Positions 15,203-24,106 are shown, counted from the first letter of the stretch. The stretch is DNA of 51,470 nt from Dethiobacter sp. (GCA_020725665.1 DYEO01000070.1:1-51470); one strand, 5' to 3'. Notes: a model not told the origin generated them from the letters alone. Numbers and translations: made by a program.

Positions 15203-16792
15203 ATGAATATCACCATTTTATCACTGATTCTGGCGGCTTATCTATGTATAACGGGGATCCTGGCGTATATTGCCTATCGCCGAACCCATTCCTCTCTCGA
15301 TTACCTTATTGCCGGCGGCCAAACTCACCCCTTTTTAATGGCCATGGCTTACGGTTCAACGTTTATCAGCACGGCAGCTATTGTCGGCTTTGGCGGAGTT
15401 GCCGGCATGTACGGCATGAGCCTTCTCTGGTTGACATTTATGAACGTATTTGTAGGAATATTTATCGCTTTTGTGGTTTATGGGAAAAAGACCCTTGCCC
15501 TCGGCAAAAAATTGGCTGCCGGTACTTTCCCTGAATTCCTGGGGTTGCATTACCGCTCTGCTTTTATACAGAGATTTTCCGCGTTGATCATCATTCTGAC
15601 CATGCCTTTATACGCTTCAGCAGTTATGATCGGTGCGAGTCGATTTCTGGAACAACTTCTGCAAGTTAATTTCACCGTGGCCGTGGTTGTATTTTCTCTG
15701 GTCGTGGCGCTTTACGTCATCTCCGGGGGGCTGAAAGGTGTTTTCTATAACGATGCGCTGCAGGGCAGCATCATGTTTGCCGGAATGCTAACCCTGTTGA
15801 TTATGACTTACATGCGCCTGGGGGGAATACTTCCCGCCCATGAGGCGTTAAGCAGTATGGCCTCCCTGGTCCCGGAAAAACTGGCCGCGGCCGGTCATTT
15901 GGGCTGGACCAGCATGCCGGCTTTTGCTTCGGAGATCTGGTGGGTGGTTGTCTCCACCATGGTGATGGGCGTTGGTATCGGTGTTTTGGCCCAGCCCCAG
16001 TTAATCGTGCGTTACCTGACGGTAAAGGGTCCCCGCCAGCTTAACCAGGCTGTATTGGTCGGCGGCATCTTTATCCTGTGTTCCACCGGTGTGGCTTTTG
16101 TCGTGGGGGCACTGAGCAATGTTTTTTTCTACAGGACAACAGGACAGATTTCCCTCACCGCCGTGATCAATCCAGCCAGCGGCCTGCCCAATGTGGACCA
16201 GATTATTCCCCTGTACGTAAGCCTGGCTATGCCCGAATGGTTTGCCTACCTCTTCATGCTGACGCTGATGGCGGCCGCCATGTCCACGTTAAGCGGACAA
16301 TTTCATATTATCGGCACATCCCTGTGCCATGACCTTTATAAAAAATCTTCTTTGAGACTGAACCGTATCGCCATCTTAGTGGGTCTTGCCTTTTCCGTAT
16401 ACCTGGCCCTGAAGTTGCCGGTAAGCATTATCGCTGTGGCCACGGCTATTTTTTTCGGTATCTGTGCGGCTGTTTTCTTGCCGGCCTATACAGCGGCCCT
16501 TTTTAACCCCAGGGTAGGAAAAACAGCAGCCAAGGCCAGTATGATTGCCGGTTTGACCACAAGTTTGCTCTGGATGGCCTTTTTTCACGCCAAGGAAGCT
16601 CATGCCCTGGGCCTTTCCCGCTTTCTTTTCGGCAGGGAGACATTGCTCGGCTTTCCCTGGATCGTTGTCGATCCTATCGTTATCTCTTTGCCCATCTCAA
16701 CCCTTACACTGGTTGCAGTTCATTGGCTCTGCTCCCTGGCCGGGGAACGGGCAACCGTGGCTGCAAAAACAATGATTGCGGGGCGGAACTGA
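15203..16792 (+). CDS. Sodium:solute symporter family transporter
   Basis: A 529-residue membrane protein of the SSS family (PutP/PanF-like), with about 12-13 membrane spans. Family features: the N-terminal span followed by SLDYLIAGGQTHPFLMAMAYGSTFISTAAIVGFGG, and the Na+-site region VALYVISGGLKGVFYNDALQGSIMF. The ATG follows CAGGAGG. Expression is governed by the T-box at 14640-15020, so transcription should rise when a particular tRNA is uncharged; this argues for amino acid uptake. The substrate cannot be read from sequence; the tentative Phe specifier hints at an aromatic amino acid. Confidence 0.88.
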   Translation: MNITILSLILAAYLCITGILAYIAYRRTHSSLDYLIAGGQTHPFLMAMAYGSTFISTAAIVGFGGVAGMYGMSLLWLTFMNVFVGIFIAFVVYGKKTLALGKKLAAGTFPEFLGLHYRSAFIQRFSALIIILTMPLYASAVMIGASRFLEQLLQVNFTVAVVVFSLVVALYVISGGLKGVFYNDALQGSIMFAGMLTLLIMTYMRLGGILPAHEALSSMASLVPEKLAAAGHLGWTSMPAFASEIWWVVVSTMVMGVGIGVLAQPQLIVRYLTVKGPRQLNQAVLVGGIFILCSTGVAFVVGALSNVFFYRTTGQISLTAVINPASGLPNVDQIIPLYVSLAMPEWFAYLFMLTLMAAAMSTLSGQFHIIGTSLCHDLYKKSSLRLNRIAILVGLAFSVYLALKLPVSIIAVATAIFFGICAAVFLPAYTAALFNPRVGKTAAKASMIAGLTTSLLWMAFFHAKEAHALGLSRFLFGRETLLGFPWIVVDPIVISLPISTLTLVAVHWLCSLAGERATVAAKTMIAGRN

Positions 16793-16821
16793 CATTTTTC
16801 CCTGCTCCGATCTTGAAATAT

Positions 16822-16850
16822 TAACCCGCGCTTCAGCCGCGGGTTTTCTT
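16822..16850 (+). terminator. Terminator after the symporter gene
   Basis: AACCCGCG-CTTCAG-CCGCGGGTTTTCTT: a 6-7 bp GC stem followed by a T-run, 30 bp after the stop codon. Confidence 0.85.
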
Positions 16851-16964
16851 ACATACTCCTGTAGGTGCCATTAAGCAGGAAAAGATAAATTCTTTGTTGA
16901 ATCTTGTTTATGCTTACCCTTCGTTGATAAATGAAGCCTGATTCTCTGAAAGAGGTGTAGGTTA

Positions 16965-17726
16965 ATGGAAAAACCTTTAGCCACCCGCTCCGCAGAATTT
17001 GGGGGACAACAGCTTGTTTTTGATTACTATCATATCCCTTTGAGGATTGAGCATGAAAATCTGCTTGTTTCCCTGGAACGGGAAGGGAAAAGTTTGCTTT
17101 ATAGCAGGGAATGTGCAGGGGAAACATTAGAAAAAACCATCCTTACAGGCGATGGGAAGATCCTGTTTAATCCGGTAGAGCCGGTAAACAAACCTAAAGA
17201 AATAACACCTTTTTTCCTTGTTGAACTCGAACGGAACCTCATGATCAAGCCAAAAGAAACAAGCGAGGTTATGATTACTTTTCCCGTGGAAATTGCCGTG
17301 ATCTATATGCCTGACGATCAGGTTTTTACGGTATTGGACATTTTCTCCCTTGTAAATCCGAAATATACCTTATATGGCACACCCAAGACCGGACTGATTT
17401 GCAGGCACTGGAAAAGCAGGATCTACTCTGCAGTGCCGGCCCCGAATACCCTTTTGGAAGGCGTTATGCGGATAAGCATTAGAAATTCCACTCCAAAATG
17501 GATCGAGATAACGAGGATTGTTTTCAGCGCCCATGATATGAAAATATTCTATAACCACAACATGGCCTTTGCGGAAGCCTATATGAAAATTCTCAGTGAA
17601 ACCACTGCGGAAACAGGTTTTGGTCATTCACCCCCACAAAATAATTTGGAAAAGTCCATAGAGATGTTCCCCTCCAAAAAAATTACTGTCACGGGGTCGA
17701 GGCTGATCATGGAGGATGGATTATGA
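16965..17726 (+). CDS. DUF432 domain protein
   Basis: A 253-residue soluble protein matching what I know of the DUF432 family (opening with a short beta-rich segment, then VELERNLMIKPKE, YGTPKTGLICRHWKS, and IFYNHNMAFAEAYMKI). No signal peptide or membrane segment is seen, and the biochemical function is unknown. The stop codon overlaps the MscS start (ATGA), so the two are translationally coupled. DUF432 genes are recurrently next to mscS genes, which suggests a partner or modulator of the channel. Confidence 0.75.
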   Translation: MEKPLATRSAEFGGQQLVFDYYHIPLRIEHENLLVSLEREGKSLLYSRECAGETLEKTILTGDGKILFNPVEPVNKPKEITPFFLVELERNLMIKPKETSEVMITFPVEIAVIYMPDDQVFTVLDIFSLVNPKYTLYGTPKTGLICRHWKSRIYSAVPAPNTLLEGVMRISIRNSTPKWIEITRIVFSAHDMKIFYNHNMAFAEAYMKILSETTAETGFGHSPPQNNLEKSIEMFPSKKITVTGSRLIMEDGL

Positions 17727-18520
17727 TTCTTAACAGGATTGTCTATGGAGAGGTTACTGTCCTCAATATCATAGTGGCGGTGTTGATCTTTGCCGGCGCC
17801 GTTTTACTCTCCAAGCTGTTCTCGATGAATATCCGGAGGTCCCTCAAGGAAAGAGTCGCCAGGGAACACCTGGAGTTGATCGTTAAGGTTTCCTCTTACA
17901 TCATCATCATCATCGCTGTGCTTTGGGCACTCCCTCACATCGGTGTGGAACCATCCGGATTAATGGTGGCCGGGGGTATTGTCGGACTGGCCATTGGTTT
18001 TGCCAGTCAGCGTATCGTTGGCAACCTGATCTCGGGATTGTTTTTAATAATTGAGCGGCCGGTAAAAATAGGTGATATTGTGGATATAGACGGAGTGGCC
18101 GGTTTCGTGGAAGATATCCGGGTTATTTCCACCACGATCCGAACCTACGATGGTTTATATGTGAGAATACCCAATGAAACCGTGTTTACTGCCAAGATTA
18201 CAAACTTCGTTTCCTACGTGGTAAGAAGGTTTGAGTACCGCGTGGGGATCCGCTACAGTGACGACGCGGAAAAAGCGATCCGGATAATTCTAAATGTCAT
18301 CGAAAAACACCCCCTCGCCCTTATAAACCCCCCTCCGCAGGCATTTGTAGATGAACTGGGAGACAGCAGCGTTAATATTATCGTTAGGGTATGGGCACCC
18401 ACCACAGAATGGTATACGGTAAAAATGGATCTGCTGTGGAAAATAAAATGCGCACTGGAAGATGAAGGGATAGAGATTCCCTTACCCCAGCGTGTCCTCT
18501 GGTATGCGGAAAGCCGTTGA
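17723..18520 (+). CDS. MscS-family mechanosensitive ion channel
   Basis: A 265-residue small-conductance mechanosensitive channel. It has N-terminal membrane segments (about 10-30, 52-72 and 78-100). The pore-lining helix is GIVGLAIGFASQRIVGNLISGLFLIIE, followed by the beta-domain signature RPVKIGDIVDIDGVAGFVEDI and RTYDGLYVRIPN. It releases small solutes when membrane tension rises. The start overlaps the DUF432 gene by 4 bp. Confidence 0.92.
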   Translation: MILNRIVYGEVTVLNIIVAVLIFAGAVLLSKLFSMNIRRSLKERVAREHLELIVKVSSYIIIIIAVLWALPHIGVEPSGLMVAGGIVGLAIGFASQRIVGNLISGLFLIIERPVKIGDIVDIDGVAGFVEDIRVISTTIRTYDGLYVRIPNETVFTAKITNFVSYVVRRFEYRVGIRYSDDAEKAIRIILNVIEKHPLALINPPPQAFVDELGDSSVNIIVRVWAPTTEWYTVKMDLLWKIKCALEDEGIEIPLPQRVLWYAESR

Positions 18521-18544
18521 TTCCGGTCAGTCTTGCCCCTGCTG

Positions 18545-18952
18545 TTATCGGTATAGGTTTTCCGGGTCCGTAGCCCATTTGGCCGGGTTATTCACGATAT
18601 ACTGTCTGATTTCGTCCAGTGATTCGTCGCGGCGGATCACATGTTCGTAGTAGTTTCGCTGCCAAACGGGGGTGCCGGGAGTAACGCGAAGCTTGTTGAT
18701 CTGTTTGGCGACGGCTGATTTGTACGACCCGATTATTGACCCGATAGACACAGGTTTGGAGGACAGTTTTTTTGTAGGGGCGACACATGCGTCGCCCGCG
18801 TAATAAAGAAAGATAATACCGTGAATATGGTTGGGCATAAAAATGAATTCATCAAGTTGTACCATAGAAAAGTGAATTGTATGCGCGTCCATATTTCTTG
18901 GGCAATAGTGCCGTAGTGATTTAAGTTTTGGCCTAACGGTGCTGTACATCAA
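18545..18952 (-). pseudogene. N-terminally truncated REP-associated tyrosine transposase (RAYT, IS200-like)
   Basis: The 135-codon frame retains the HUH motif FMPNHIHGII and the catalytic-Tyr region HVIRRDESLDEIRQYIVNNP of Y1 transposases. The opening 50 or so residues of the family (the GAYFVT region) are absent, and the first 15-20 residues look unrelated. A GC-rich palindrome (18773-18800) is inserted in frame and adds the segment GDACVAPT right after the HUH motif. Another copy lies at the truncated 5' end. RAYTs mobilise REP-like palindromes, so this is likely the decayed source of, or a victim of, the local repeats. Confidence 0.8.
18773..18800. repeat. REP-like palindromic repeat inside the RAYT frame
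   Basis: GTAGGGGCGACACATGCGTCGCCCGCG: GGGCGAC and GTCGCCC flank a CATG centre. It shares the GTAGGGGC end and palindromic body with the copies at 18964-18988, 19035-19060 and 24681-24766. Confidence 0.75.
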
Positions 18953-18963
18953 ACAACACCCTC

Positions 18964-19088
18964 CGGGCGGGGCATGCGTTGCCCCTACATTTGCGCGGGT
19001 GATAGTAAATATGCGTGGGCTGTATCCTATATTTGCGGGCGGGGCATGCCCCGCCCCTACATTTTTAGCTACGTTGCGTTGCCCCTAC
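18964..19088. repeat. Cluster of three REP-like palindromes between RAYT and dinB
   Basis: Copies at 18964-18988 (CGGGCGGGGCATGCGTTGCCCCTAC, split here as CGGGCGGGGCATG and CGTTGCCCCTAC), 19035-19060 (GGGCGGGGCATGCCCCGCCC, a full palindrome, then CTAC) and a partial at 19071-19088 ending GTTGCCCCTAC. The last copy runs into dinB: its complement GTAGGGGC supplies the TAG stop of dinB. Confidence 0.75.
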
Positions 19089-20245
19089 TGTTCTTTTTTT
19101 TGGACCAGGCGTTTTGCTTTAAAGACGATCTTGCGGCCGAATTTCTCGCGCAGCCGGTCCAGGGTTTGGGTAATACGGCGCTCTTTTTCATGATCCGGTA
19201 TCAATGAAAGCTGGCTGCCTTCATCGAGGGCCGAAACACGGATGCCGAGCAGCCGCCAGGGAGGCCTGCCGCAGTAACGTATGAACAGATCCCGGGCATA
19301 GGCAAAAATCTCCCCATCACTGTCCGTTGGTTTGGGGAGCGTGACAGTCCGTGTTATCGTCTTGAAGTCGGCAAAGCGGAGCTTGAGAGATATGTTGCGG
19401 GCGAAAAACCCTCTTAAGCGCAGGCGGTAGCCCAGTTCTTCGGCAAGTTCAAGGAGTGTAACCAGCATGTATTCCCGGTCGTAGACATCCTGGGGGAAGG
19501 TTATCTCCTCGGACAGGGTTTTCGGGGTGTGGGATAAAACAAGCTTCCTGTCATCACAGCCGTTTGCGTAATCCTTAAGCATAAGCGCCGCCTTATGGCC
19601 CAGGATATTTTCCAGAGCTGACAGGGAAGCAGACGCCAGGTCACCAACCGTGATAATGCCGTTTTGTCTGAGCTTCCTTCCCGTGGCCGGCCCCACACCC
19701 GGGAGGATACTTACGGGCAGGGGCCAGATCATTGCAGGCACTTCTTCCGGCCAGATGTCTTTTTCATTGTCCGGTTTGGCCAGTTTACAGGCTATTTTGG
19801 CCAACAGCTTGTTGGCAGAGACGCCAATGGTCAAAGGGAGAGAAAGTTCCTCACGCACAGCCCTGCGGATTTTTTTGGCTGTTTCATAACCGTCCCGCAC
19901 AGCCAGGTACGCCTCATCGATGGAGACGGGCTCAATGTCGGGAGTGAAACGTTCGTAGATTTCCAGAACATGCCGCGAGGCTGCCTTGTACCTGTGCATA
20001 TCCACCGGCAGGACTATGGCTTCGGGGCAGAGTTTCAAAGCCCGGCGCATGGGCATGGCAGAGCGGACACCGTGTTCTCTTGCCTCATAGGAGCAGGTGG
20101 AAACGACGCCGCGGGCATCGGGATCGCCACCGACAATTACGGGCTTTCCCTGAAACCGCGGATTGTCCCGCTGCTCCACGGAGGCAAAGAAGGCGTCCAA
20201 ATCACAGAGCAGGATGTGTGGCTGATCATCCCTGTTAACAACCAT
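19085..20245 (-). CDS. dinB: DNA polymerase IV (Y-family)
   Basis: Translesion polymerase, 386 residues. The catalytic palm motifs are HILLCDLDAFFASVEQRDNP with the first metal-binding Asp and SIDEAYL with the acidic pair. GVVSTCSYEAREHGVRSAMPMRRA is the fingers segment, and the helix-hairpin-helix thumb is ILPGVGPATGRKLRQNGI. The little-finger domain follows, and the tail KRLVQKKEQ ends at a TAG contributed by a REP-like repeat, so the last few residues may differ from relatives. The start overlaps the end of nrdD by 11 bp, which suggests co-translation. Confidence 0.94.
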   Translation of the reverse strand: MVVNRDDQPHILLCDLDAFFASVEQRDNPRFQGKPVIVGGDPDARGVVSTCSYEAREHGVRSAMPMRRALKLCPEAIVLPVDMHRYKAASRHVLEIYERFTPDIEPVSIDEAYLAVRDGYETAKKIRRAVREELSLPLTIGVSANKLLAKIACKLAKPDNEKDIWPEEVPAMIWPLPVSILPGVGPATGRKLRQNGIITVGDLASASLSALENILGHKAALMLKDYANGCDDRKLVLSHTPKTLSEEITFPQDVYDREYMLVTLLELAEELGYRLRLRGFFARNISLKLRFADFKTITRTVTLPKPTDSDGEIFAYARDLFIRYCGRPPWRLLGIRVSALDEGSQLSLIPDHEKERRITQTLDRLREKFGRKIVFKAKRLVQKKEQ

Positions 20246-23200
20246 GTAAAGGATTCGCTTTCACCTTTAATGTCTTCCTCTGCCTGAATTCCTCTTTCTT
20301 TCCCCTGTTCCAGTTCTGTACCGGGCGGTAGTAACCCACCACACGGCTCCATATTTCCGTCTCCTGACCGCAGTATGGGCATAAAGGTTGTTCACCGGAA
20401 AGGTACTTGTGGGTGCTGCAAACGGAAAATGTTGGTGTTATGGAGAGGTACGGCAGTTTATATAAACTGAATACTTTGCTGATCAGCTTCTTGCAGGCCC
20501 CGGTATTCTCCACTTTCTCGCCCAGAAAGACGTGAAATACCGTCCCGCCGGTGTACTTGGTTTGCAGGTCATCCTGGAGGTCCAGGGCGGTAAAGAGATC
20601 ATCCGTATGGTTTACCGGCAGTTGCGTCGAATTGGTATAGTAGGGTTCAGCCTCGCCGGAAGTGACAATGCCGGGGTAGAGTTCCTTGTCCAAAAGGGCC
20701 AGGCGGTAACTTGTCCCTTCTCCCGGCGTTGCCTCCAGGTTGAACATCTGCCCTGTTTCTTCCTGGAATTGGATTAGGATGGAGCGCAGGTGGTTTAAGA
20801 TCGTGTTTGCGGCAGCCTGGCCTGCGGGAGTGGTAATGTCTTCTCCCATAAAGTTAAGCAGGGCCTCGTTCATGCCGATTACCCCAATGGTGTTGAAATG
20901 GTTTGCCCAGTACTCCCCGAAACGGGAGTATACATCCCGCAGAAAATACTTGGAATAGGGATAAAGGCCGTTTTCCGTCAGTTGTTCAAGCACTTGCCTT
21001 TTTGTAACCAAGCTTTCTTTGGCAAGGATCGCAACCTCTTCGACCCTTCTGAGGAAGTCGTCGAGGGTGTTCGCTTTGTAACCAATACGGGGCAGGTTGA
21101 TGGTGACAACACCAATGGAACCGGTAAGGGGATTGGCGCCGAATAAACCGCCACCCCTACGTCTTAATTCCCTGTTATCAATCCTGAGCCGGCAGCACAT
21201 ACTCCGCACGTCGTCCGGAGAAAGATCGGAGTTGATGAAATTGGCAAAGTAAGGGATGCCGTACTTTGCCGTCATCTCCATGATATTTTCCGATACGGGA
21301 TTCTCAAAGAATTCACTTGTCACGTTGTATGTGGGGATGGGAAAGGTAAAGATCCTGCCGTCTGCATCCCCCGCCATCATGACTTCGCAAAAAGCCATGT
21401 TGATCAGGTTCATCTCCTTTTGAAATTCGCTGTAGGTTTCCTTTTGCAATGTACCGCCCACCATGACAGGCTGATCCGCCAGGATCGACGGAACGGTTAC
21501 ATCGAGGGTGATATTGATAAAGGGTGTCTGAAAACCGACACGTGTGGGCACATTGAGGTTAAAGACAAATTCCTGCAGGGCCTGCTTTACTTCGCGGTAA
21601 CCGATGCCGTCATAGCGTATAAACGGCGCAAGGTAAGTGTCAAAATTGGCAATGGCCTGCGCGCCGGCCGAATTGCCGCACCAGGCCGGTTTGCCTTTTC
21701 TTCTGACATAGAGAGTATGGTTGGGGACCTCCAGGCAATAAACCTTGCCTTTATACTCTTTTTTCTCTACACCGTTACGAATATAGTTTCTCTGGTTTTT
21801 AGATATGGAAACCACAAACCATGATGCATTTCCCTTTTTCCTTTTATAAATACTGGAGGCATAACTAAGTTTCATTACTAATTCCTGAACATCATCAGCA
21901 AGCCTCTCACTCTTGGTATTATATGTTGTATTACCATGCCCCGTGTAACCGTTGCCCTTCATCAACCAGTCGAATAATATTTCCAGTTGTCTTTTGCTGA
22001 GGCTCTTAATCTCCTGCGGAATAAATTTATTACCTGCTTTGCCAAACTGGCGCAAATAGGAAAAAAGCTGTTTATCCCAAATGCAAAACTCAATTTTCTT
22101 TTTGTCCTGCTTTTTGCTGTATTTAAAAGGAAGCCTCTGCAGAATTCTTTCAAATTCTGAAGCTGTTTCCCCCTCATTTTGATGTATCCTTACCTGGTAT
22201 TCATAGTAAACTTTATTTCTATTGTGCCGGTCCCTCTTATGCAGATAAGTTGAGCCTTCAGCCAACCAAAACCCAAAAAATGCCAGCCAATCATCCATAT
22301 GAATCTCTTTCTTTTCCCGGATACGCTTCTCATATATTTTTCCATAATTTCGATAATACTCAATTTCAATAGCAGGCAAGAAAAAGACTTCTTTCTCATT
22401 TCCCAGCCACTCAGCTTGCTTGGGTATAAAATCTATATTCGGGTTAAAATCCCTGGCTTTTATAATCTTACGTAAATAACGCGCCCCGTTATAGGGTGAA
22501 TACTGGTCAACCACCATATTATGATTGGGAGTCACAAATAAGTTTACTTTGCTATTATTAAAATGATACATCGTACCATTATAGTCATATTCAAAATAAC
22601 GAACCGGTTTTTGAATTTCAACTTCATTTGTTTCGTTGTTTAACGTATAAACCTGATCACCTTCGCTGACTGCATAAAAATACTTCCAACCCGAATCCGT
22701 TAAAACCTGGGTATCCTCTGCATAGCACTCGCCCTGCAATGTATAGAAAAAGTTAATTAATTGTCCCAGAGCAGTCCTGAAATGCCTGGGAGGGTTTGAG
22801 GTCACTTTTTGCGGCGCCCCCCGGAAACCCTTTTCCAGCAGGTCCTCGATGCTCCAACCACAGCAGTACGGGGCCAAAAGCCCGAGGTCGTGAATGTGCA
22901 TATCCCCGTTCTCATGGGCCGAACGGATTTCCGTGGGGTATATTTTTTCGATCCAGTATTTTTGTGTAATACCGGCAATGATATGGTTGTTTAAGCCCTG
23001 GAGGGAGTAGTTCATATTACTGTTTTCATTAACCCTCCAGTCGTGACGATCCAGGTACTCCTGGATCATCTTACCTGTGTTCACCATCAGAGATTGGAAG
23101 TCTCTTATTTCCGTGCGCTGTTTCCGGTAAAGGATGTAGGCCTTGGCCGTCTTGGCATGGCCGCATTCGATCAGGACTTTTTCCACAACATCCTGAATTT

Positions 23201-23387
23201 CCTCCACGGCAGGGATAAGATCCTTAAAGTTTTCTTCCAGTATAGCAACGGCCTGATCGGAAAGATACCTGGCGCGATCAAAATCGCTGCCGCCTACTGC
23301 TTTTGCAGCTTTAAAAATGGCTATGGTTATCTTATCCTGGTCAAAAGGAACAATCTGGCCGTCCCTCTTCCTGATTTTCTCCAGCAT
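20235..23387 (-). CDS. nrdD: Anaerobic (class III) ribonucleoside-triphosphate reductase with intein
   Basis: Oxygen-sensitive glycyl-radical reductase that makes dNTPs. Order: N-terminal ATP-cone (RKRDGQIVPFDQDKITIAIF, 5-95), the catalytic barrel with FFYTLQGE | SAGAQAIANFDTYLAPF interrupted by a 352-residue intein (residues 221-572), the C-terminal zinc site (CSTHKYL ... CPYCGQE) and the glycyl-radical loop SRVVGYYRPVQNWNRG. Without the intein the reductase is about 698 residues, the normal size. The ATG follows GGGGAGGATAAGG. The activase nrdG is not in the window. Confidence 0.95.
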   Translation of the reverse strand: MLEKIRKRDGQIVPFDQDKITIAIFKAAKAVGGSDFDRARYLSDQAVAILEENFKDLIPAVEEIQDVVEKVLIECGHAKTAKAYILYRKQRTEIRDFQSLMVNTGKMIQEYLDRHDWRVNENSNMNYSLQGLNNHIIAGITQKYWIEKIYPTEIRSAHENGDMHIHDLGLLAPYCCGWSIEDLLEKGFRGAPQKVTSNPPRHFRTALGQLINFFYTLQGECYAEDTQVLTDSGWKYFYAVSEGDQVYTLNNETNEVEIQKPVRYFEYDYNGTMYHFNNSKVNLFVTPNHNMVVDQYSPYNGARYLRKIIKARDFNPNIDFIPKQAEWLGNEKEVFFLPAIEIEYYRNYGKIYEKRIREKKEIHMDDWLAFFGFWLAEGSTYLHKRDRHNRNKVYYEYQVRIHQNEGETASEFERILQRLPFKYSKKQDKKKIEFCIWDKQLFSYLRQFGKAGNKFIPQEIKSLSKRQLEILFDWLMKGNGYTGHGNTTYNTKSERLADDVQELVMKLSYASSIYKRKKGNASWFVVSISKNQRNYIRNGVEKKEYKGKVYCLEVPNHTLYVRRKGKPAWCGNSAGAQAIANFDTYLAPFIRYDGIGYREVKQALQEFVFNLNVPTRVGFQTPFINITLDVTVPSILADQPVMVGGTLQKETYSEFQKEMNLINMAFCEVMMAGDADGRIFTFPIPTYNVTSEFFENPVSENIMEMTAKYGIPYFANFINSDLSPDDVRSMCCRLRIDNRELRRRGGGLFGANPLTGSIGVVTINLPRIGYKANTLDDFLRRVEEVAILAKESLVTKRQVLEQLTENGLYPYSKYFLRDVYSRFGEYWANHFNTIGVIGMNEALLNFMGEDITTPAGQAAANTILNHLRSILIQFQEETGQMFNLEATPGEGTSYRLALLDKELYPGIVTSGEAEPYYTNSTQLPVNHTDDLFTALDLQDDLQTKYTGGTVFHVFLGEKVENTGACKKLISKVFSLYKLPYLSITPTFSVCSTHKYLSGEQPLCPYCGQETEIWSRVVGYYRPVQNWNRGKKEEFRQRKTLKVKANPLHGC
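21672..22727 (-). mobile_element. Intein with LAGLIDADG-type homing endonuclease in NrdD
   Basis: Protein-splicing element of 352 residues. It starts at Cys221 (block A: CYAEDTQVLTDSGW) and ends at Asn572, with Ser573 as the +1 residue. Block B is LFVTPNHNMVV; block F is GKVYCLEVPNHTLYVRR; block G is AWCGN, so the usual penultimate His is replaced by Gly. The centre has two dodecapeptide-like helices, WLAFFGFWLAEGS and LEILFDWLMKGNGY, of a LAGLIDADG endonuclease. Joining the exteins gives the intact NrdD string LQGE-SAGAQAIANFDTYL. The segment is more AT-rich than the surrounding gene. Confidence 0.93.
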
Positions 23388-23407
23388 AAACCCTTATCCT
23401 CCCCTTC

Positions 23408-24106
23408 TTATCCCTGATCTGTTTTCTTTGGCTGCTCTATCTTATCAATATTCAGGACATTTACAAGAGGGAAATACTGCTCGTAAATATGCAACCCGTC
23501 ACTGTAAGCAACTATGGGTCCGTCCTGAACTTCAAATGATAACTGTGCCAGGATGTATTCTTTTAGAAGCTGCAATCCCCCCAGGTTTTCCGGAAGGCCG
23601 GCAAAAAGATCCCAACTGCGGAAAAACACAGAAAGCTGAAGCATGCCATTGACTACCTTGAAGGTGATCACCCTGAGGCAGGGAGGATCATTCAGGTAAA
23701 TGGAATGCGCATCGCCGATTTGGATGCAGGCCTGGTTTGTATTACCTGAAGAATCGTTCAGCAGTGCAACAGCCCTGGGAATCTGAGGGGCAATAAACTG
23801 CCCGTACGTATAATCTTCATTGGGGCTTTTTTCTGTCCCGATGATATACTCGCTAAAATACTTCCATATTTTGTCCTCGCTGGTGGGAGCGGCGAAACCA
23901 CACGCTTCGGGAGTTCTTACACTCAGGGGGCGGATATTGGGTTCCAATACCCGTATAACTACATAATCCAGCTGTTTGCGTATCTGTCCTGCATAGCTCC
24001 CCACTTCAACCCTGTAAGCATAGCCACTACGGATACAGCACCACATGGCATCCCGCCAGACATCTTCGATGGTTCTTCCTTCTATATAATTATGTTGGAA
24101 GATCAA
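23408..24106 (-). CDS. Divergent thymidylate synthase family protein (ThyA-like)
   Basis: About 232 residues. Thymidylate synthase/dCMP hydroxymethylase landmarks are recognisable: YTYGQFI, the catalytic Cys in LNDPPCLRVITFKV, the folate/dUMP block FRSWDLFAGLPENLGGLQLL (compare RSCDVFLGLPFN of ThyA) and DGLHIYEQ (compare GGDTHLYSNH). It is shorter than E. coli ThyA and looks like the compact archaeal type. I prefer the TTG at 24106, which follows AAAAGGGGAG, over an ATG at 24151 with no Shine-Dalgarno. It lies 20 bp upstream of nrdD, so deoxynucleotide synthesis genes are grouped. Confidence 0.75.
   Translation of the reverse strand: MIFQHNYIEGRTIEDVWRDAMWCCIRSGYAYRVEVGSYAGQIRKQLDYVVIRVLEPNIRPLSVRTPEACGFAAPTSEDKIWKYFSEYIIGTEKSPNEDYTYGQFIAPQIPRAVALLNDSSGNTNQACIQIGDAHSIYLNDPPCLRVITFKVVNGMLQLSVFFRSWDLFAGLPENLGGLQLLKEYILAQLSFEVQDGPIVAYSDGLHIYEQYFPLVNVLNIDKIEQPKKTDQG

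Noticed and set aside
18773..19088. CRISPR array
   Set aside because: The repeats are palindromes of uneven spacing with unequal sequence and no spacers of uniform length.
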